Assembly (NCBI GenBank): GCA_002391235.1
Contig: DGRX01000005.1
Coordinates: 4,824-68,823, forward strand
From: Treponema sp. UBA4377
Lineage (GTDB): Bacteria; Spirochaetota; Spirochaetia; Treponematales; Treponemataceae
DNA: 64,000 nucleotides
Direction of reading: 5' to 3'
Both the position numbers and the translations under genes were made by a program. Shown here one piece after another: positions 31,484-40,759 of this stretch (its first letter is position 1; every line of letters starts with the position of its first letter). Below the pieces are notes generated by a model, which saw only the letters and a list, made by a program, of their open reading frames with translations, did no database searches and was not told the origin of the DNA.

Positions 31484-34326
31484 GCCGCGTCGCTGTAAAG
31501 CTTGAAGCGCTTTGCAAAGAAGGCTTCATAGACTGCGGCAAAGTCCGCCGCGCAAGCCTTTGTTACGGCCTCGTAGTCGCCCGCGGCCGCTTCCTTTGCG
31601 TCAAAGTTTTTTCCTTGCGCGCGGGCCTGGTCGATTTTCTTTGCCATAAGGCGCGCCGCGTTTATGTTTCGCTCCGTTCCCTCAAAAGCCTTTACAAGCC
31701 AAAGGCTTTTTATTTTTTCAAGCGCGGCGGAATCTTCAAGCTCTTCGCGCAATTTTAAAAGCGCTTCTTCAAGAATCGCGTCCGCGTCCGAAAGATACTG
31801 GACGTTAAAAAATGTGATCGCTCCAAAAGAAACAAGCGGGCTTTTTTCCTCGATTCGCGCGGACATTTTTTTGTAGCGGTCGGAGACGGCAAATGCTTTT
31901 TGGCAAAGCGAATGCAATTCCAAAAGGAGCGCGTCAAAAAGCGCCGCCTCTTTTTCGTTCTGGGGAGCGCTAAACCAATACTGGACCGGGTCGGCAAAGT
32001 CCGTCGTTGGAACCAAGACGGCGGGGCGGGGGCCTGCCTTGTCGGCGCTGATGTCGGTCATAAATGTATGCTTGATTTTCACCCGCAAAGAATTTTTGGC
32101 GATCGGCTTTGCCTGCGCCAAAAGATTTTTGTCTTCCCAAGAGGGTGAAAGGCCGCCAAAAAGCTCGAGCGCCTTGTCCGACAATTTTTCAAAAGAAAAA
32201 TTTCCGACGGCGATTATTTCAAGCCGGCCCGCGTCAAAAAATTTGGCGTAGGCTTCCAAGATTTGCGTGTAGCTTACTTTTTCCAGAATTTCTTGGCCGG
32301 AAGCGTAGAGCGCCTTGTAAAGGGGCTGTTTGTAAAAGGCCTTTATGCCGGCGGCGTAGAGTTGGCGGGGCATAGCCAAAGACTTTATTATTTGAGAGCT
32401 TTTGCGGCTGGACAAATACATGTCGGCTTCAACCGGAACGATGTCGCAAAAAATAAGAGCCTCGGCAAGCGCTTCCAAGGCCGCCCCTTCGTCTCCGGCA
32501 AGGCATTCAACAGTCACAAGAGCGCTTATGTCCTCGCATTGCGCGCTGACGTTGGCGGCGCTTTTCATTTGTCCGGAATCAATTTTTTGAGCGCAAACCT
32601 TTCTGGCGTTTTGAGCCAAGACGCTGGCCACAACCGCTTCAAGGCCGGGCTCTTTTTGCGCGCAATAGGCTTCTCCGCCTTTTATGTAAAGGCCAACGGC
32701 GCTTGTCGCGCGGTCGGGGCAAATCTTTGCGTGAAATCCGATGCCGTTTTGCAGGCGGACGCTTTTCGCTCCGTCAAGCGTTTTTTGCGCGAAGAGCGGG
32801 TCAAAAACTCTGGGACCTTCGCCGCCGCTTTCTTTTTCTTGGCCTTTTTTTTCTATTGAATTTTTTATCGCGGAGAACATTTCCTGCGCGTGCCAAGAGG
32901 CGTTCTTTGCGGTCACGCTTTGCCAGCCTGCCTTGTCAAAGGCGGACGCTAGGCTTTGATGGCTTTTGGAATTTACAAGGATAAAGACATAAGGCTCTTC
33001 GTTTTCCAGCGCGAATTTCAACTCCTCGTAGTCTTGCGCCATAATCCTTTGGCCGCGCGCCAAAAATCTTTGCACCAAGCTGGAGGCGTCTCCTTCCTGG
33101 CCGCTTTGCTCGTAGGATTTTTTCGCGATTCCGTCAACCGCCCAAAACTGAGACAATAGCTGCATAAAGCCGCGCGGATTTCCAGCCGCGACTTCAAAGT
33201 CGGTCAAAAGGAATTTTTTTGCCGCATCAAATTCTTCTAGCGAAAAATCGGCCGCCCTTTCCCTTAAGATTTTTTCAAAAAGCGCCGCCTTTTCAAAGTC
33301 GTTGGCCTTTGACTTTTCCAAAAGGCTTTGGATTATCAAGCGGCTCGACGCGTTTTTGTGCGCGGCGTCGGCGTTGATGTAGTCGCTTCCGCGAATGTTA
33401 AGCGAGGCTTCGCTTGTAAGCGCGGCCTTTAAGGACGAGTCGCGCTTGTTCAAGATGATTGCGGCCAAGTCGGCTTCTTCCATTGTAAGGCTTGTGTATT
33501 GGCAGACGACTTGCGCCATGTCGGGCGAAAGTTCCGGGTCGGACAAAACGAATTTCCTTTGCCCGCTTTGCGCGGCGTTTTCCGCATCGGACGGAACGAA
33601 TGCCGGCCGCGGCGCGTAAGAGCCAAAAGTTTTTTCGGCCAACGAAAGCGCCGCCTCTTTTGTCACCGCTCCAGTCACAAAAAGCGCGGAGTTTTGCGGA
33701 GAGTAATAATTCCTTGCGATTTCCGTCAAAATCGATCGGGCTTCAGAAAGCCCTTGCTTTTGGAAAAGCGCGGGATAGATTCCGCTGTCGTGCTTCCAGG
33801 GGGCGGCGCTAAAGACGCGGGAGTCGATCGCGCTGTTTATAAAGCCTTCCGCGCTAAAGGCGTTTTGGGCCGCGCTTTCCTTGGCTTCCTTTAATTTTGT
33901 TCCCAATTCTTGGTCCTGGAAAAGCGGGGCGAAGGCGCAAAGGCCCAGCTCCCTAAAAATTTCCTCAAGCTGGTTGGGGCTTATGTCAATCGTGTAGCGC
34001 GCGCTGTCTGCCGCGCACTCGGAAGCAAGGCCGTCCAAAAGCCATTCGCTTGAGCCGTTTGAATAGATCCCGGCCTTTGAAAAAAGGCTGGCGTATAGCG
34101 GAGCGTAGCCCGCCGTTGAGGCGCTTTGGCAAGAAAAGCCCGCTTTCGCCGTGTATTCAACCCGGACAGTCGGAGCGGAAAAATCCTCGTAAACGCAAAC
34201 GGTCATTCCGTTTGACAAGACAAAGCGCGAAAAGCCTTCCGGCATTGTCAATGCGAACAATTGGCTTTTGGCGAAAAGCGCGATGGCCAAAAAGAGAAAA
34301 GCGTTTTTTAATGTCGATTTTTTCAT
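31474..34326 (-). CDS. M16 (insulinase-like) family protein lacking the zinc motif
   Basis: 950 residues with a signal peptide (MKKSTLKNAFLFLAIALFAK), so exported. It has two M16 halves: MPEGFSRFVLSNGMTVCVYE at the start and GAKSVRLQNGIGFHAKICPD near residue 490, each followed by M16-type strands and helices. In the first half the zinc motif HxxEH reads PLYAS in AGYAPLYASLFSKAG, and no HxxEH is present in the second half, so the protein should be inactive as a zinc protease. ATG 34326 has a leaderless-type promoter directly upstream. A chaperone, binding or regulatory role is possible, as for non-catalytic M16 partners. Confidence 0.78.
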   Translation of the reverse strand: MKKSTLKNAFLFLAIALFAKSQLFALTMPEGFSRFVLSNGMTVCVYEDFSAPTVRVEYTAKAGFSCQSASTAGYAPLYASLFSKAGIYSNGSSEWLLDGLASECAADSARYTIDISPNQLEEIFRELGLCAFAPLFQDQELGTKLKEAKESAAQNAFSAEGFINSAIDSRVFSAAPWKHDSGIYPALFQKQGLSEARSILTEIARNYYSPQNSALFVTGAVTKEAALSLAEKTFGSYAPRPAFVPSDAENAAQSGQRKFVLSDPELSPDMAQVVCQYTSLTMEEADLAAIILNKRDSSLKAALTSEASLNIRGSDYINADAAHKNASSRLIIQSLLEKSKANDFEKAALFEKILRERAADFSLEEFDAAKKFLLTDFEVAAGNPRGFMQLLSQFWAVDGIAKKSYEQSGQEGDASSLVQRFLARGQRIMAQDYEELKFALENEEPYVFILVNSKSHQSLASAFDKAGWQSVTAKNASWHAQEMFSAIKNSIEKKGQEKESGGEGPRVFDPLFAQKTLDGAKSVRLQNGIGFHAKICPDRATSAVGLYIKGGEAYCAQKEPGLEAVVASVLAQNARKVCAQKIDSGQMKSAANVSAQCEDISALVTVECLAGDEGAALEALAEALIFCDIVPVEADMYLSSRKSSQIIKSLAMPRQLYAAGIKAFYKQPLYKALYASGQEILEKVSYTQILEAYAKFFDAGRLEIIAVGNFSFEKLSDKALELFGGLSPSWEDKNLLAQAKPIAKNSLRVKIKHTFMTDISADKAGPRPAVLVPTTDFADPVQYWFSAPQNEKEAALFDALLLELHSLCQKAFAVSDRYKKMSARIEEKSPLVSFGAITFFNVQYLSDADAILEEALLKLREELEDSAALEKIKSLWLVKAFEGTERNINAARLMAKKIDQARAQGKNFDAKEAAAGDYEAVTKACAADFAAVYEAFFAKRFKLYSDAAKK

Positions 34327-34333
34327 TTCTTCT

Positions 34334-34362
34334 ATAATAAAGCAAGTTTGAATTGATTTCAA
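34334..34362 (-). promoter_or_regulatory. Near-leaderless promoter of the M16-like gene
   Basis: On the minus strand TTGAAA, 17-base spacer, TATTAT, then seven bases to the ATG; expected leader one base. Confidence 0.6.
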
Positions 34363-34364
34363 TA

Positions 34365-34393
34365 TTGCGGAAGCGGTTAAAGCGTGATATAAT
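34365..34393 (+). promoter_or_regulatory. Near-leaderless promoter of the DUF4954 gene
   Basis: TTGCGG, 17-base spacer, TATAAT, then seven bases to ATG 34401; expected leader one base. It diverges from the M16-like promoter with almost no gap. Confidence 0.6.
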
Positions 34394-34400
34394 GAAAGTT

Positions 34401-36554
34401 ATGGTAAAAATAACTTACGCGCAGAAAAAATCCGCGCCTTCGGCCTTTCCCAAAGAATGCATTGAAAACACCCGCGCCTTGACAGCCGCGGAAATAGAAA
34501 TATTAAAAAAGAACAGAAACCATTCCGAATTTTCCGACTGGAGCAATGTCCTTGTAAGCAAAAAGGGCTTTGACCCCGATCTGGTTTACGGCTCGGCGTT
34601 TTCGGGCTTTGTCGTTTTGGGCCAGCTTAGGAACGCCAAAGTCAAGTACCACGATTTGGAGTTGGAGTGCGGAATCTACAATTCCAAGCTGCGCGACGTG
34701 GTCACCGGAAACGACGACGCGATTCACAACGTGGCCTACTTGGAAAATTACCGCCTTGGAAACGGCGTCATCCTTTTTAACATTCAGGAAATGTCGTGCA
34801 CCAAGCATTCCAAATTTGGAAACGGAATTTTAAAGCAAGGCGAAAGCGAGGACGTCCGCGTGTGGATCGGAGTGGCCAACGAAAACGACGGCCGCGCCGT
34901 CCTTCCCTTTGAGTCGATGATTCCGGCTGACGCCTACTTGTGGTCAAGAAAGCGCGGCGACAAAAAGCTTTTAAAGCGCTTTGTCGAGCTTACCGAAAAG
35001 GGCAACACAAAAAAGAACGACACTTACGGAACTGTCGGAAACGAAACTGTAATAAAAAACACGACGCTTTTAAAGGACGCCAAAATCGGAGACTGCGCTT
35101 ACATCAAGGGCGCCTTTAAGCTAAAGAACATCACCGTCTTGTCGTCCGCGCAAGAAGAAAGCCAAATAGGCGAGGGCGTTGAGATGGTGAACGGAATCAT
35201 GGGCTACGGCAGCCGCGCCTTTTACCAAGCCGTCGCCGTCCGCTTTGTGCTGGGACGCAATTGCCAGCTAAAGTACGGCGCCCGCCTGTTGAACTCAATT
35301 TTAGGCGACAACTCCACGGTGTCGTGCTGCGAGCTTTTAAACAACTTGATATTCCCCTTCCACGAACAGCACCACAACTCTTCGTTCTTGATTGCCACCA
35401 CAGTCATGGGCCAATCCAACATCGCGGCGGGCGCCACTATCGGTTCAAACCACAATTCCCGCAGCCCCGACGGAGAGATTATCGCCGGCCGAGGCTTTTG
35501 GCCTGGCTTGTGCTCCGACTTCAAGCACAACTCAAAGTTCGCGTCCTTTGTTTTGGCCAGCAAGGGCTCCTACCAGCGCGAGCTTAACATATCGTATCCC
35601 TTTTCGCTGATCGCGGCGGCAGGGGAGAACGAGCCGATTCAAATAATGCCGGCCTACTGGTTTATGTTCAACATGTTCGCCATCGCCAGGAACCGCTACA
35701 AGTTCCAAAAGCGCGACAAGCGCGTTGTCAAAGTCCAGCACATAGAGACTGACCCGCTCGCGCCCGACACGATGCAGCAAATCTTGCCGGCCTTGTCGCG
35801 CATCATCGAGCTTACCAAAAATTATTTGCAGGACGCCGGCCTAGAAAACATTTTGTCGGCCAAGGGAGAGGCCCAGAAATTGCAGGCGGCCAAAGACTTT
35901 TTGCACCAAAACCCCAACGCGGACTTTGTCTTGCATGACGAGCTTTGCCAAAAAAAGTGCGGCGCTGTGATTCTAAAGCCGGTCAAAGCCTACAAGGAAT
36001 ATCGCAAAATCGTAAAGTACTTCGCCGCCCGCTCTTTGATGGAATTTTGCTCCGTTCACAAAATAAAAAAATTGAGCGCTTCGGCCATCCAAAAAATAAT
36101 GGCGATCGACCTTTACACAAAGTGGACCAACGCCGGCGGACAAATCATTCCTTCCAAAAAAGTGGACGAGCTTTGCGCCAAAATCAATTCCAAAAAAATC
36201 GACTCCTGGGAAGCCGTCCATAAATTCTACGACGCTTGCCAAGAGTCATACGGCGACTACAAGGCCCGCTACGCGATTTATCTTTTGGAGGAGCTTTACT
36301 CGCGAAAGATTTCTGACTTTACAAAAGAAATTTTCCAAGACATAATCGCCGACGTAACGGCCGTTTCAAACGACATTTATTCCGACTCGATTTACTCGCG
36401 CAAAAAAGACTACGACGATCCTTTCCGCCAAATGACTTACGGCGACGCGGACGAGATGAGCGCCGTTTTGGGAAGCATTAACGACAATGTTTTCTTGCGC
36501 GACCTTAAGGTTCAAACCGCGCGATTCAACGAGCGGCTTTTGGAGTTGTTATGA
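34401..36554 (+). CDS. DUF4954 protein with left-handed beta-helix
   Basis: 717 residues, cytoplasmic. The N-terminal half matches DUF4954: NRNHSEFSDWSNVLVSKKGF, FSGFVVLGQLRNAKVKYHDL, GIYNSKLRDVVTGNDDAIHN, then hexapeptide-like turns (ATVMGQSNIAAGATIGSNHN, RSPDGEIIAGRGFWPGLCSD) as in sugar-nucleotide/acyl transferases of the LpxA type. The C-terminal 250 residues are helical. Such a fold suggests a nucleotidyl- or acyl-transferase, but the reaction is not known. ATG 34401 (MVKITYAQ) is favoured by the promoter; an in-frame ATG three codons earlier overlaps the -10 box. The SDR gene overlaps its stop by four bases. Confidence 0.82.
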   Translation: MVKITYAQKKSAPSAFPKECIENTRALTAAEIEILKKNRNHSEFSDWSNVLVSKKGFDPDLVYGSAFSGFVVLGQLRNAKVKYHDLELECGIYNSKLRDVVTGNDDAIHNVAYLENYRLGNGVILFNIQEMSCTKHSKFGNGILKQGESEDVRVWIGVANENDGRAVLPFESMIPADAYLWSRKRGDKKLLKRFVELTEKGNTKKNDTYGTVGNETVIKNTTLLKDAKIGDCAYIKGAFKLKNITVLSSAQEESQIGEGVEMVNGIMGYGSRAFYQAVAVRFVLGRNCQLKYGARLLNSILGDNSTVSCCELLNNLIFPFHEQHHNSSFLIATTVMGQSNIAAGATIGSNHNSRSPDGEIIAGRGFWPGLCSDFKHNSKFASFVLASKGSYQRELNISYPFSLIAAAGENEPIQIMPAYWFMFNMFAIARNRYKFQKRDKRVVKVQHIETDPLAPDTMQQILPALSRIIELTKNYLQDAGLENILSAKGEAQKLQAAKDFLHQNPNADFVLHDELCQKKCGAVILKPVKAYKEYRKIVKYFAARSLMEFCSVHKIKKLSASAIQKIMAIDLYTKWTNAGGQIIPSKKVDELCAKINSKKIDSWEAVHKFYDACQESYGDYKARYAIYLLEELYSRKISDFTKEIFQDIIADVTAVSNDIYSDSIYSRKKDYDDPFRQMTYGDADEMSAVLGSINDNVFLRDLKVQTARFNERLLELL

Positions 36555-37378
36555 AGCGAATCGCGATTGTAACCGGCGCGTCAAGCGGAATGGGAGCGGA
36601 GTTTGCCCGCCAGTTGGGAGCGGAGCCTTGCGCCGACGAGATTTGGCTTTTGGCCCGCCGCCTTGACCGCCTTAAGGAAGTGGAGTCCGCGCAAAACGCC
36701 GCCCATAAAGAAAACCCGACGCTTCCCTTGGCCCGTTCCTTTGCGATAGACCTGGCCGGCCGCGCGGGCGTTTCGGCCTTTAAGGCGCTTTTGGACGCCG
36801 AAAAAATCATTGACCAAAAAGGCAAGGACGGCGGCTTTGAAATCCGCGTCTTGGTCAACAACGCGGGCTTTGGAACTTACGGCCCCTTTGCCGACACGCC
36901 GCTAGACGCCGAGCTTGACATGGTTGAATTGAATTGCGTCTCTCTTACGGGAATCGCGGGCCTAGCGCTTCCTTACATGAACAAGGGCTCGCTTTTAATC
37001 AACACGGCAAGCCTTGCCGCCTTTATGCCGCTTGGAAACTTTAGCGTTTACGCTGCCACAAAGGCCTACGCCTTAAGTTTTAGCGAGTCCCTCGCCGCCG
37101 AAGTCGCCGACCGGGGAATAAAGGTTTGCGCCTTGTGCCCGGGCTCGGTCAGCACTGAATTCGCGAGCGTAGCCTCAAACGGAGCGCGCAAGGAAGTGCT
37201 TGGCGGCCTTAGCGCCGAAAAAACTGTCCGCCATTGCCTTAAGGCCGCTCGCTCCGGAAAGAAGGCCGCTCTTTGGGCGTTCAAGTGGAAGGCCGCGGCC
37301 TTTTTGTCGCGCTTTGTCGGCCGCTACTTTGTCGCGCGCTGGACTTACCTAAAATGCCCGCGACCGCGCAAGAGCTAG
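36551..37378 (+). CDS. Short-chain dehydrogenase/reductase
   Basis: 275 residues, classical SDR: cofactor loop IVTGASSGMGAEFARQL, NNAG in VLVNNAGFGTYGPFADT, Ser in LLINTASLAAFMP and the active-site pair Y-x3-K in YAATKAYALSFSESLA. The C-terminus (KWKAAAFLSRFVGRYFVARW) is hydrophobic and basic and may touch the membrane, as in some fatty-acyl or ketone reductases. Substrate unknown. It is coupled to the DUF4954 gene by ATGA, a pairing worth noting for function. The stretch to the next convergent gene is only 21 bases. Confidence 0.9.
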   Translation: MKRIAIVTGASSGMGAEFARQLGAEPCADEIWLLARRLDRLKEVESAQNAAHKENPTLPLARSFAIDLAGRAGVSAFKALLDAEKIIDQKGKDGGFEIRVLVNNAGFGTYGPFADTPLDAELDMVELNCVSLTGIAGLALPYMNKGSLLINTASLAAFMPLGNFSVYAATKAYALSFSESLAAEVADRGIKVCALCPGSVSTEFASVASNGARKEVLGGLSAEKTVRHCLKAARSGKKAALWAFKWKAAAFLSRFVGRYFVARWTYLKCPRPRKS

Positions 37379-37399
37379 CGCGGCGCGCCTTGCCCGTTC

Positions 37400-38371
37400 T
37401 TAGTTCTTTTTTCCGGCCTTGCGGTCTTGGATTTTTTTAATCATTTGCCGCGCCGCAAAGTTTTGGGGATAAAGCTCCAAAATTTTATTGTACCATTCAA
37501 TCGACTTGTCCCACTTTTTTTGCTTGTAGAAAGTGTAGCCGATCGCGGCGTAAATCATTTGGTAGTCAAAGCGTTCGATTCTAATGTACTTGTCGTCCAA
37601 CACGCGCAGCAAGGCTTTTCGGCTTGACTTTAGCTTGCAAAATGGCCAGGGAGCGTATGCGTCTTGCGCTATCACCATAAAATGGCCCAAGCCGTTTGAG
37701 TAGTCCAGCGCGACGGCTTTTTTTGCGTTTGAGCGAACCTTAAGGCCGTTTGCCAAAACGTATGAGACGTTCTTTGCCGTGCAGTTCATCGAAATCGCCT
37801 GCGCCAAAGTCGAGTAGCCGTCGCTTCCTTTTTTGATTTCAAGCGCCTTCTTGCATTCGTCGATTGCCTTGTCAAAATAGCTTCCGGCCCTGTCGTTTAT
37901 GCTTTCGGTTGTCTTTGTATCGCCCAAGTCCATGTTGTCCAAGCTGGTAAGGTCAAAGCTTTCCATAATCGACAGTCCGTAGTAGTAGTCCGCGCGGGCG
38001 AGCGTTATCAATTTTGAATATTCGTCCGTCAGCTCTTCGGCGGCCTTTAGGCTGGCCTCGTAGTAGCGCTTGCGGCCTTCTTCGTTGAAAATCCTGTGGC
38101 CGTAGTGGGCCTCGCAAAATTCGATTCCGGCCTTTGTGTAGGGAACGTCCCGCGGGAATTCCGACGGAAGCCGTCTGGTCGCGTCCTTGGAGTTGGCGAA
38201 CTTGTCCTCTCCGTCGTCGGCGGCCATAAGGTCCGCGGCGCTTTCGCCCGAAAGGTCAGCGTTCTTAAGAATGCGCTTTTTCATTTCGTCTTCGCTTTCG
38301 GCGAACAAGAGGCCTGCAAAAAGAAGAAGCAGGGCCGCCGAAATTATAGTTTTTCCAAAAATTTTCATCAT
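37400..38371 (-). CDS. Exported TPR-like protein
   Basis: 323 residues. A signal peptide (MMKIFGKTIISAALLLLFAG, cleavage near LFA) is followed by charged residues and a helical body. TPR-like helix pairs are seen around YYEASLKAAEELTDEYSKLI, SYFDKAIDECKKALEIKKGS and, at the end, YTFYKQKKWDKSIEWYNKIL with ELYPQNFAARQMIKKIQDRK. Two ATGs in tandem (38371, 38368) follow GGAGG; either may be used. It is likely a periplasmic protein-protein scaffold. It diverges from the glycosyltransferase gene. Confidence 0.75.
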   Translation of the reverse strand: MMKIFGKTIISAALLLLFAGLLFAESEDEMKKRILKNADLSGESAADLMAADDGEDKFANSKDATRRLPSEFPRDVPYTKAGIEFCEAHYGHRIFNEEGRKRYYEASLKAAEELTDEYSKLITLARADYYYGLSIMESFDLTSLDNMDLGDTKTTESINDRAGSYFDKAIDECKKALEIKKGSDGYSTLAQAISMNCTAKNVSYVLANGLKVRSNAKKAVALDYSNGLGHFMVIAQDAYAPWPFCKLKSSRKALLRVLDDKYIRIERFDYQMIYAAIGYTFYKQKKWDKSIEWYNKILELYPQNFAARQMIKKIQDRKAGKKN

Positions 38372-38418
38372 GTTCCTCCGACAAAAAATGCCGCGCCGCT
38401 TTGGCGTTTTCCGCATTA

Positions 38419-38447
38419 TTGACTTTTTGCGGCGATTAAATTATTCT
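38419..38447 (+). promoter_or_regulatory. Leaderless promoter of the glycosyltransferase gene
   Basis: TTGACT, 17-base spacer, TATTCT, then six bases to ATG 38454, so transcription should start at the A of the ATG. No Shine-Dalgarno sequence. Confidence 0.6.
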
Positions 38448-38453
38448 ATTGAA

Positions 38454-39803
38454 ATGCTTAATTCTTTTCAAGCGGAATTTTTGTTCAACGTCTACGTTTT
38501 TATCTGCGTTCTCTCCTTTGTTTTGTACTTGCCGCGAATTCGATATTACATCGCCGGCTTAAAGCGGCCAAAGCATTTTGAAAATCCCCAAAAGAACAAG
38601 CTGGCCGTCATCGTTCCGGCAAAAAACGAAAAAGGCCTGCGCGTCTTGCTTGACAGCTTGGCCGCGCAAACATACGACAAAGATTTTTACGACACTTATG
38701 TCGTCGTCGGCGACGATAATGACCCCAACATTCAGCTTGCGGCCGAATACAAAAACACTTTTTCAAAAGTCGTTCCCAACCAAACTTGCAAGGGGCAGGC
38801 TCTTGACGGAATTTTGCAAGACCTTTTGGGCGATTCTGGCAACGGCTACGCGGCCTTTGTGATCGTTGACGCGGACAACATTGTAGACGCGAACTTTGTG
38901 ATGGAAATGAACAACGCGCTTGTCCTTGACAAGCAAATAATTCTGGGCAAGCGCATGGTAAAGAATTATTTGTACGGAAGAAAATACCGCTCGTGGGCGG
39001 TGAACTGCAACGCGCTCACTTACACCTTCCTTGACAAAATGGGAAACTGCTTTAGAAGCGAGCGCAACATGTCAAACACAATTTGCGGAACAGGCCTTAT
39101 GGTTCGCCGCGACTTGGTTCAAAAAATGGGCGGCTGGCCCTACCGTTCGATGACCGAAGACTTTGAGCTTACCGTAACCGCGCTCCTCAACAACTGGACC
39201 AGCTATTATTACGAATACGCGGTCACCTATACCGAAGAGGGGATTTCCCTGCGCAGCTGCAACGCGCGCCGCCGCCGCTGGCTTATGGGCTACGCCCAGG
39301 TCGGCGTAAAATACGGAAAGGAAGTTTCCAAAAAGTTTTGGAAATACGTCCGCGACTTTTTTAGCGGCAGCAAGGCTTCGGTGGAGCGCGACCCCAAGCA
39401 AGCCGAAGTTGTTTCCGGCAATTTTTGGGGCTGCTTTGACTACCTCTTTTCGTTCATTCCGCTTTACATTTACTTTGCGGGAACGGCCGTTTGCGCCCTG
39501 GCCTTTTTGGCCGACGCTGCCTTTAAGTTTTTCGCGCTGCAAGCTTTGGACTGGTTTTCGCTCCATTCGGCGATAAAAATCATTTTGGTCTTGTACGGAA
39601 GCCTTTTCTTTTACACGGCCATCGCCTTTGTCGAAGACCGCGCGATGTACACGATTTCCGTCTTTGAAAAGCTTTTCGCATTGATTGTAAATCCCTTTTA
39701 CATCGCGCAGTACGCCCAATTTTACATAGAGTCATACTACTTGCTTTTGACCCACAAAAAGGCCAAGCTAAGTTGGATTCAAGTCGAAAGGATGGAACAG
39801 TGA
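38454..39803 (+). CDS. Membrane glycosyltransferase, family 2
   Basis: 449 residues. One membrane segment leads (LFNVYVFICVLSFVLYLPRI), then the GT-A domain: AVIVPAKNEKGLRVLLDSLA, DADNIVDANF (DxD), MTEDFELTVTALL (acceptor ED), and the end motif NARRRRWLMG, where the Gln of QxxRW is Arg. Three or four membrane segments follow (FSFIPLYIYFAGTAVCALAF and others). The layout fits enzymes that glycosylate lipids or make polysaccharides at the inner membrane. ATG 38454 is fixed by the promoter; the upstream open frame is antisense to the TPR gene. The acyltransferase start overlaps its stop. Confidence 0.88.
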   Translation: MLNSFQAEFLFNVYVFICVLSFVLYLPRIRYYIAGLKRPKHFENPQKNKLAVIVPAKNEKGLRVLLDSLAAQTYDKDFYDTYVVVGDDNDPNIQLAAEYKNTFSKVVPNQTCKGQALDGILQDLLGDSGNGYAAFVIVDADNIVDANFVMEMNNALVLDKQIILGKRMVKNYLYGRKYRSWAVNCNALTYTFLDKMGNCFRSERNMSNTICGTGLMVRRDLVQKMGGWPYRSMTEDFELTVTALLNNWTSYYYEYAVTYTEEGISLRSCNARRRRWLMGYAQVGVKYGKEVSKKFWKYVRDFFSGSKASVERDPKQAEVVSGNFWGCFDYLFSFIPLYIYFAGTAVCALAFLADAAFKFFALQALDWFSLHSAIKIILVLYGSLFFYTAIAFVEDRAMYTISVFEKLFALIVNPFYIAQYAQFYIESYYLLLTHKKAKLSWIQVERMEQ

Positions 39804-40687
39804 AATACGCCGGAGTGGAGCAGCTTCCCTACGAGGAGCAGCAAAAAAACATAAAAATCGCCGAGCAAAAGGGCAACTACAACTGCGAAATTCAAGAGCC
39901 CGACTGGCGCTTGATGCAGCGCGTCGACGAAAATTTTCAGTACAAAAGAAAAGGCTTTCTTAACAATCTTGGAACGCTTATAATCCGCTCGTCGTTTTTC
40001 GCCTTCGCAAAGCCCGGCTGCTGGTTCTTGATCGGCGACGGCTACCACGGAAGAAAGAATTTGCGCGGAGTGAAAAACTGCGTCTTTGTATGCAACCACG
40101 TCCACAACCTTGACAACGAGATGTCGCGCTGGGCTTGTTGGGGCCACAAGCTTTACATTGTCGTCGCCGAGTTCAACAACATGACGGGCTTTTTGGGAAG
40201 CGTAATGCGCGCCGGAGGCATTTTTCCGTTAAGCTCAAATTTCGGAGCGATGAAAAAGTTCACGGCCGCGGTAAACGAAGTCCTTCACAAAAAGCGCGGC
40301 TCTGTCTTGTTCTTTCCCGAAAAATCGATGTGGCCTTACTACGAGCAGCCGCGGCCCTTTATGGACGGAGCCTTTCACGCCGCCGCGATAAACAACGTTC
40401 CTGTCGTTCCGCTCTTCATCACTTGGAGGGCGCCCCGCGGCCTAGAAAAGCTTTTCTTTAAAAGAAAGCGCGGCGAGATTCACGTCCTTAAGCCGATTTA
40501 TCCCAAGGCCGAGTTGAGCCGCAAGGAAAACATCGCGTATCTGCGCGACGAGGCCTTTAAGGCGCAATGCGAATGCTACAAGCAAACGTACGGCCGCGAG
40601 CCCGACACGATAAACGCAAAGTTCACCTTGGAGGAAATTTTCCAAAAAGGCTACGACGCTTACTTGGCGGAGCAGGCGGCAAAGTAG
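39800..40687 (+). CDS. PlsC-like acyltransferase
   Basis: 295 residues with a GTG start that overlaps the glycosyltransferase stop (GTGA), preceded by AAAGGA. Motif I H-x4-D is in VFVCNHVHNLDNEMSRW; motif III is VLFFPEKSMWPYYEQPRPFM (FPEKS where 1-acylglycerol-3-phosphate acyltransferases have FPEGT); motif IV is NNVPVVPLFI. It probably acylates a lipid or glycolipid at the membrane. The tight coupling suggests that it and the glycosyltransferase build one glycolipid, as an inference. Confidence 0.85.
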   Translation: MKYAGVEQLPYEEQQKNIKIAEQKGNYNCEIQEPDWRLMQRVDENFQYKRKGFLNNLGTLIIRSSFFAFAKPGCWFLIGDGYHGRKNLRGVKNCVFVCNHVHNLDNEMSRWACWGHKLYIVVAEFNNMTGFLGSVMRAGGIFPLSSNFGAMKKFTAAVNEVLHKKRGSVLFFPEKSMWPYYEQPRPFMDGAFHAAAINNVPVVPLFITWRAPRGLEKLFFKRKRGEIHVLKPIYPKAELSRKENIAYLRDEAFKAQCECYKQTYGREPDTINAKFTLEEIFQKGYDAYLAEQAAK

Positions 40688-40759
40688 CGGCAAAAATCGA
40701 ATGATTGCCGCATACGGTCGGGCAAGCCCGCCGTTTTGCAAAGTGGAAAATATTTACTT

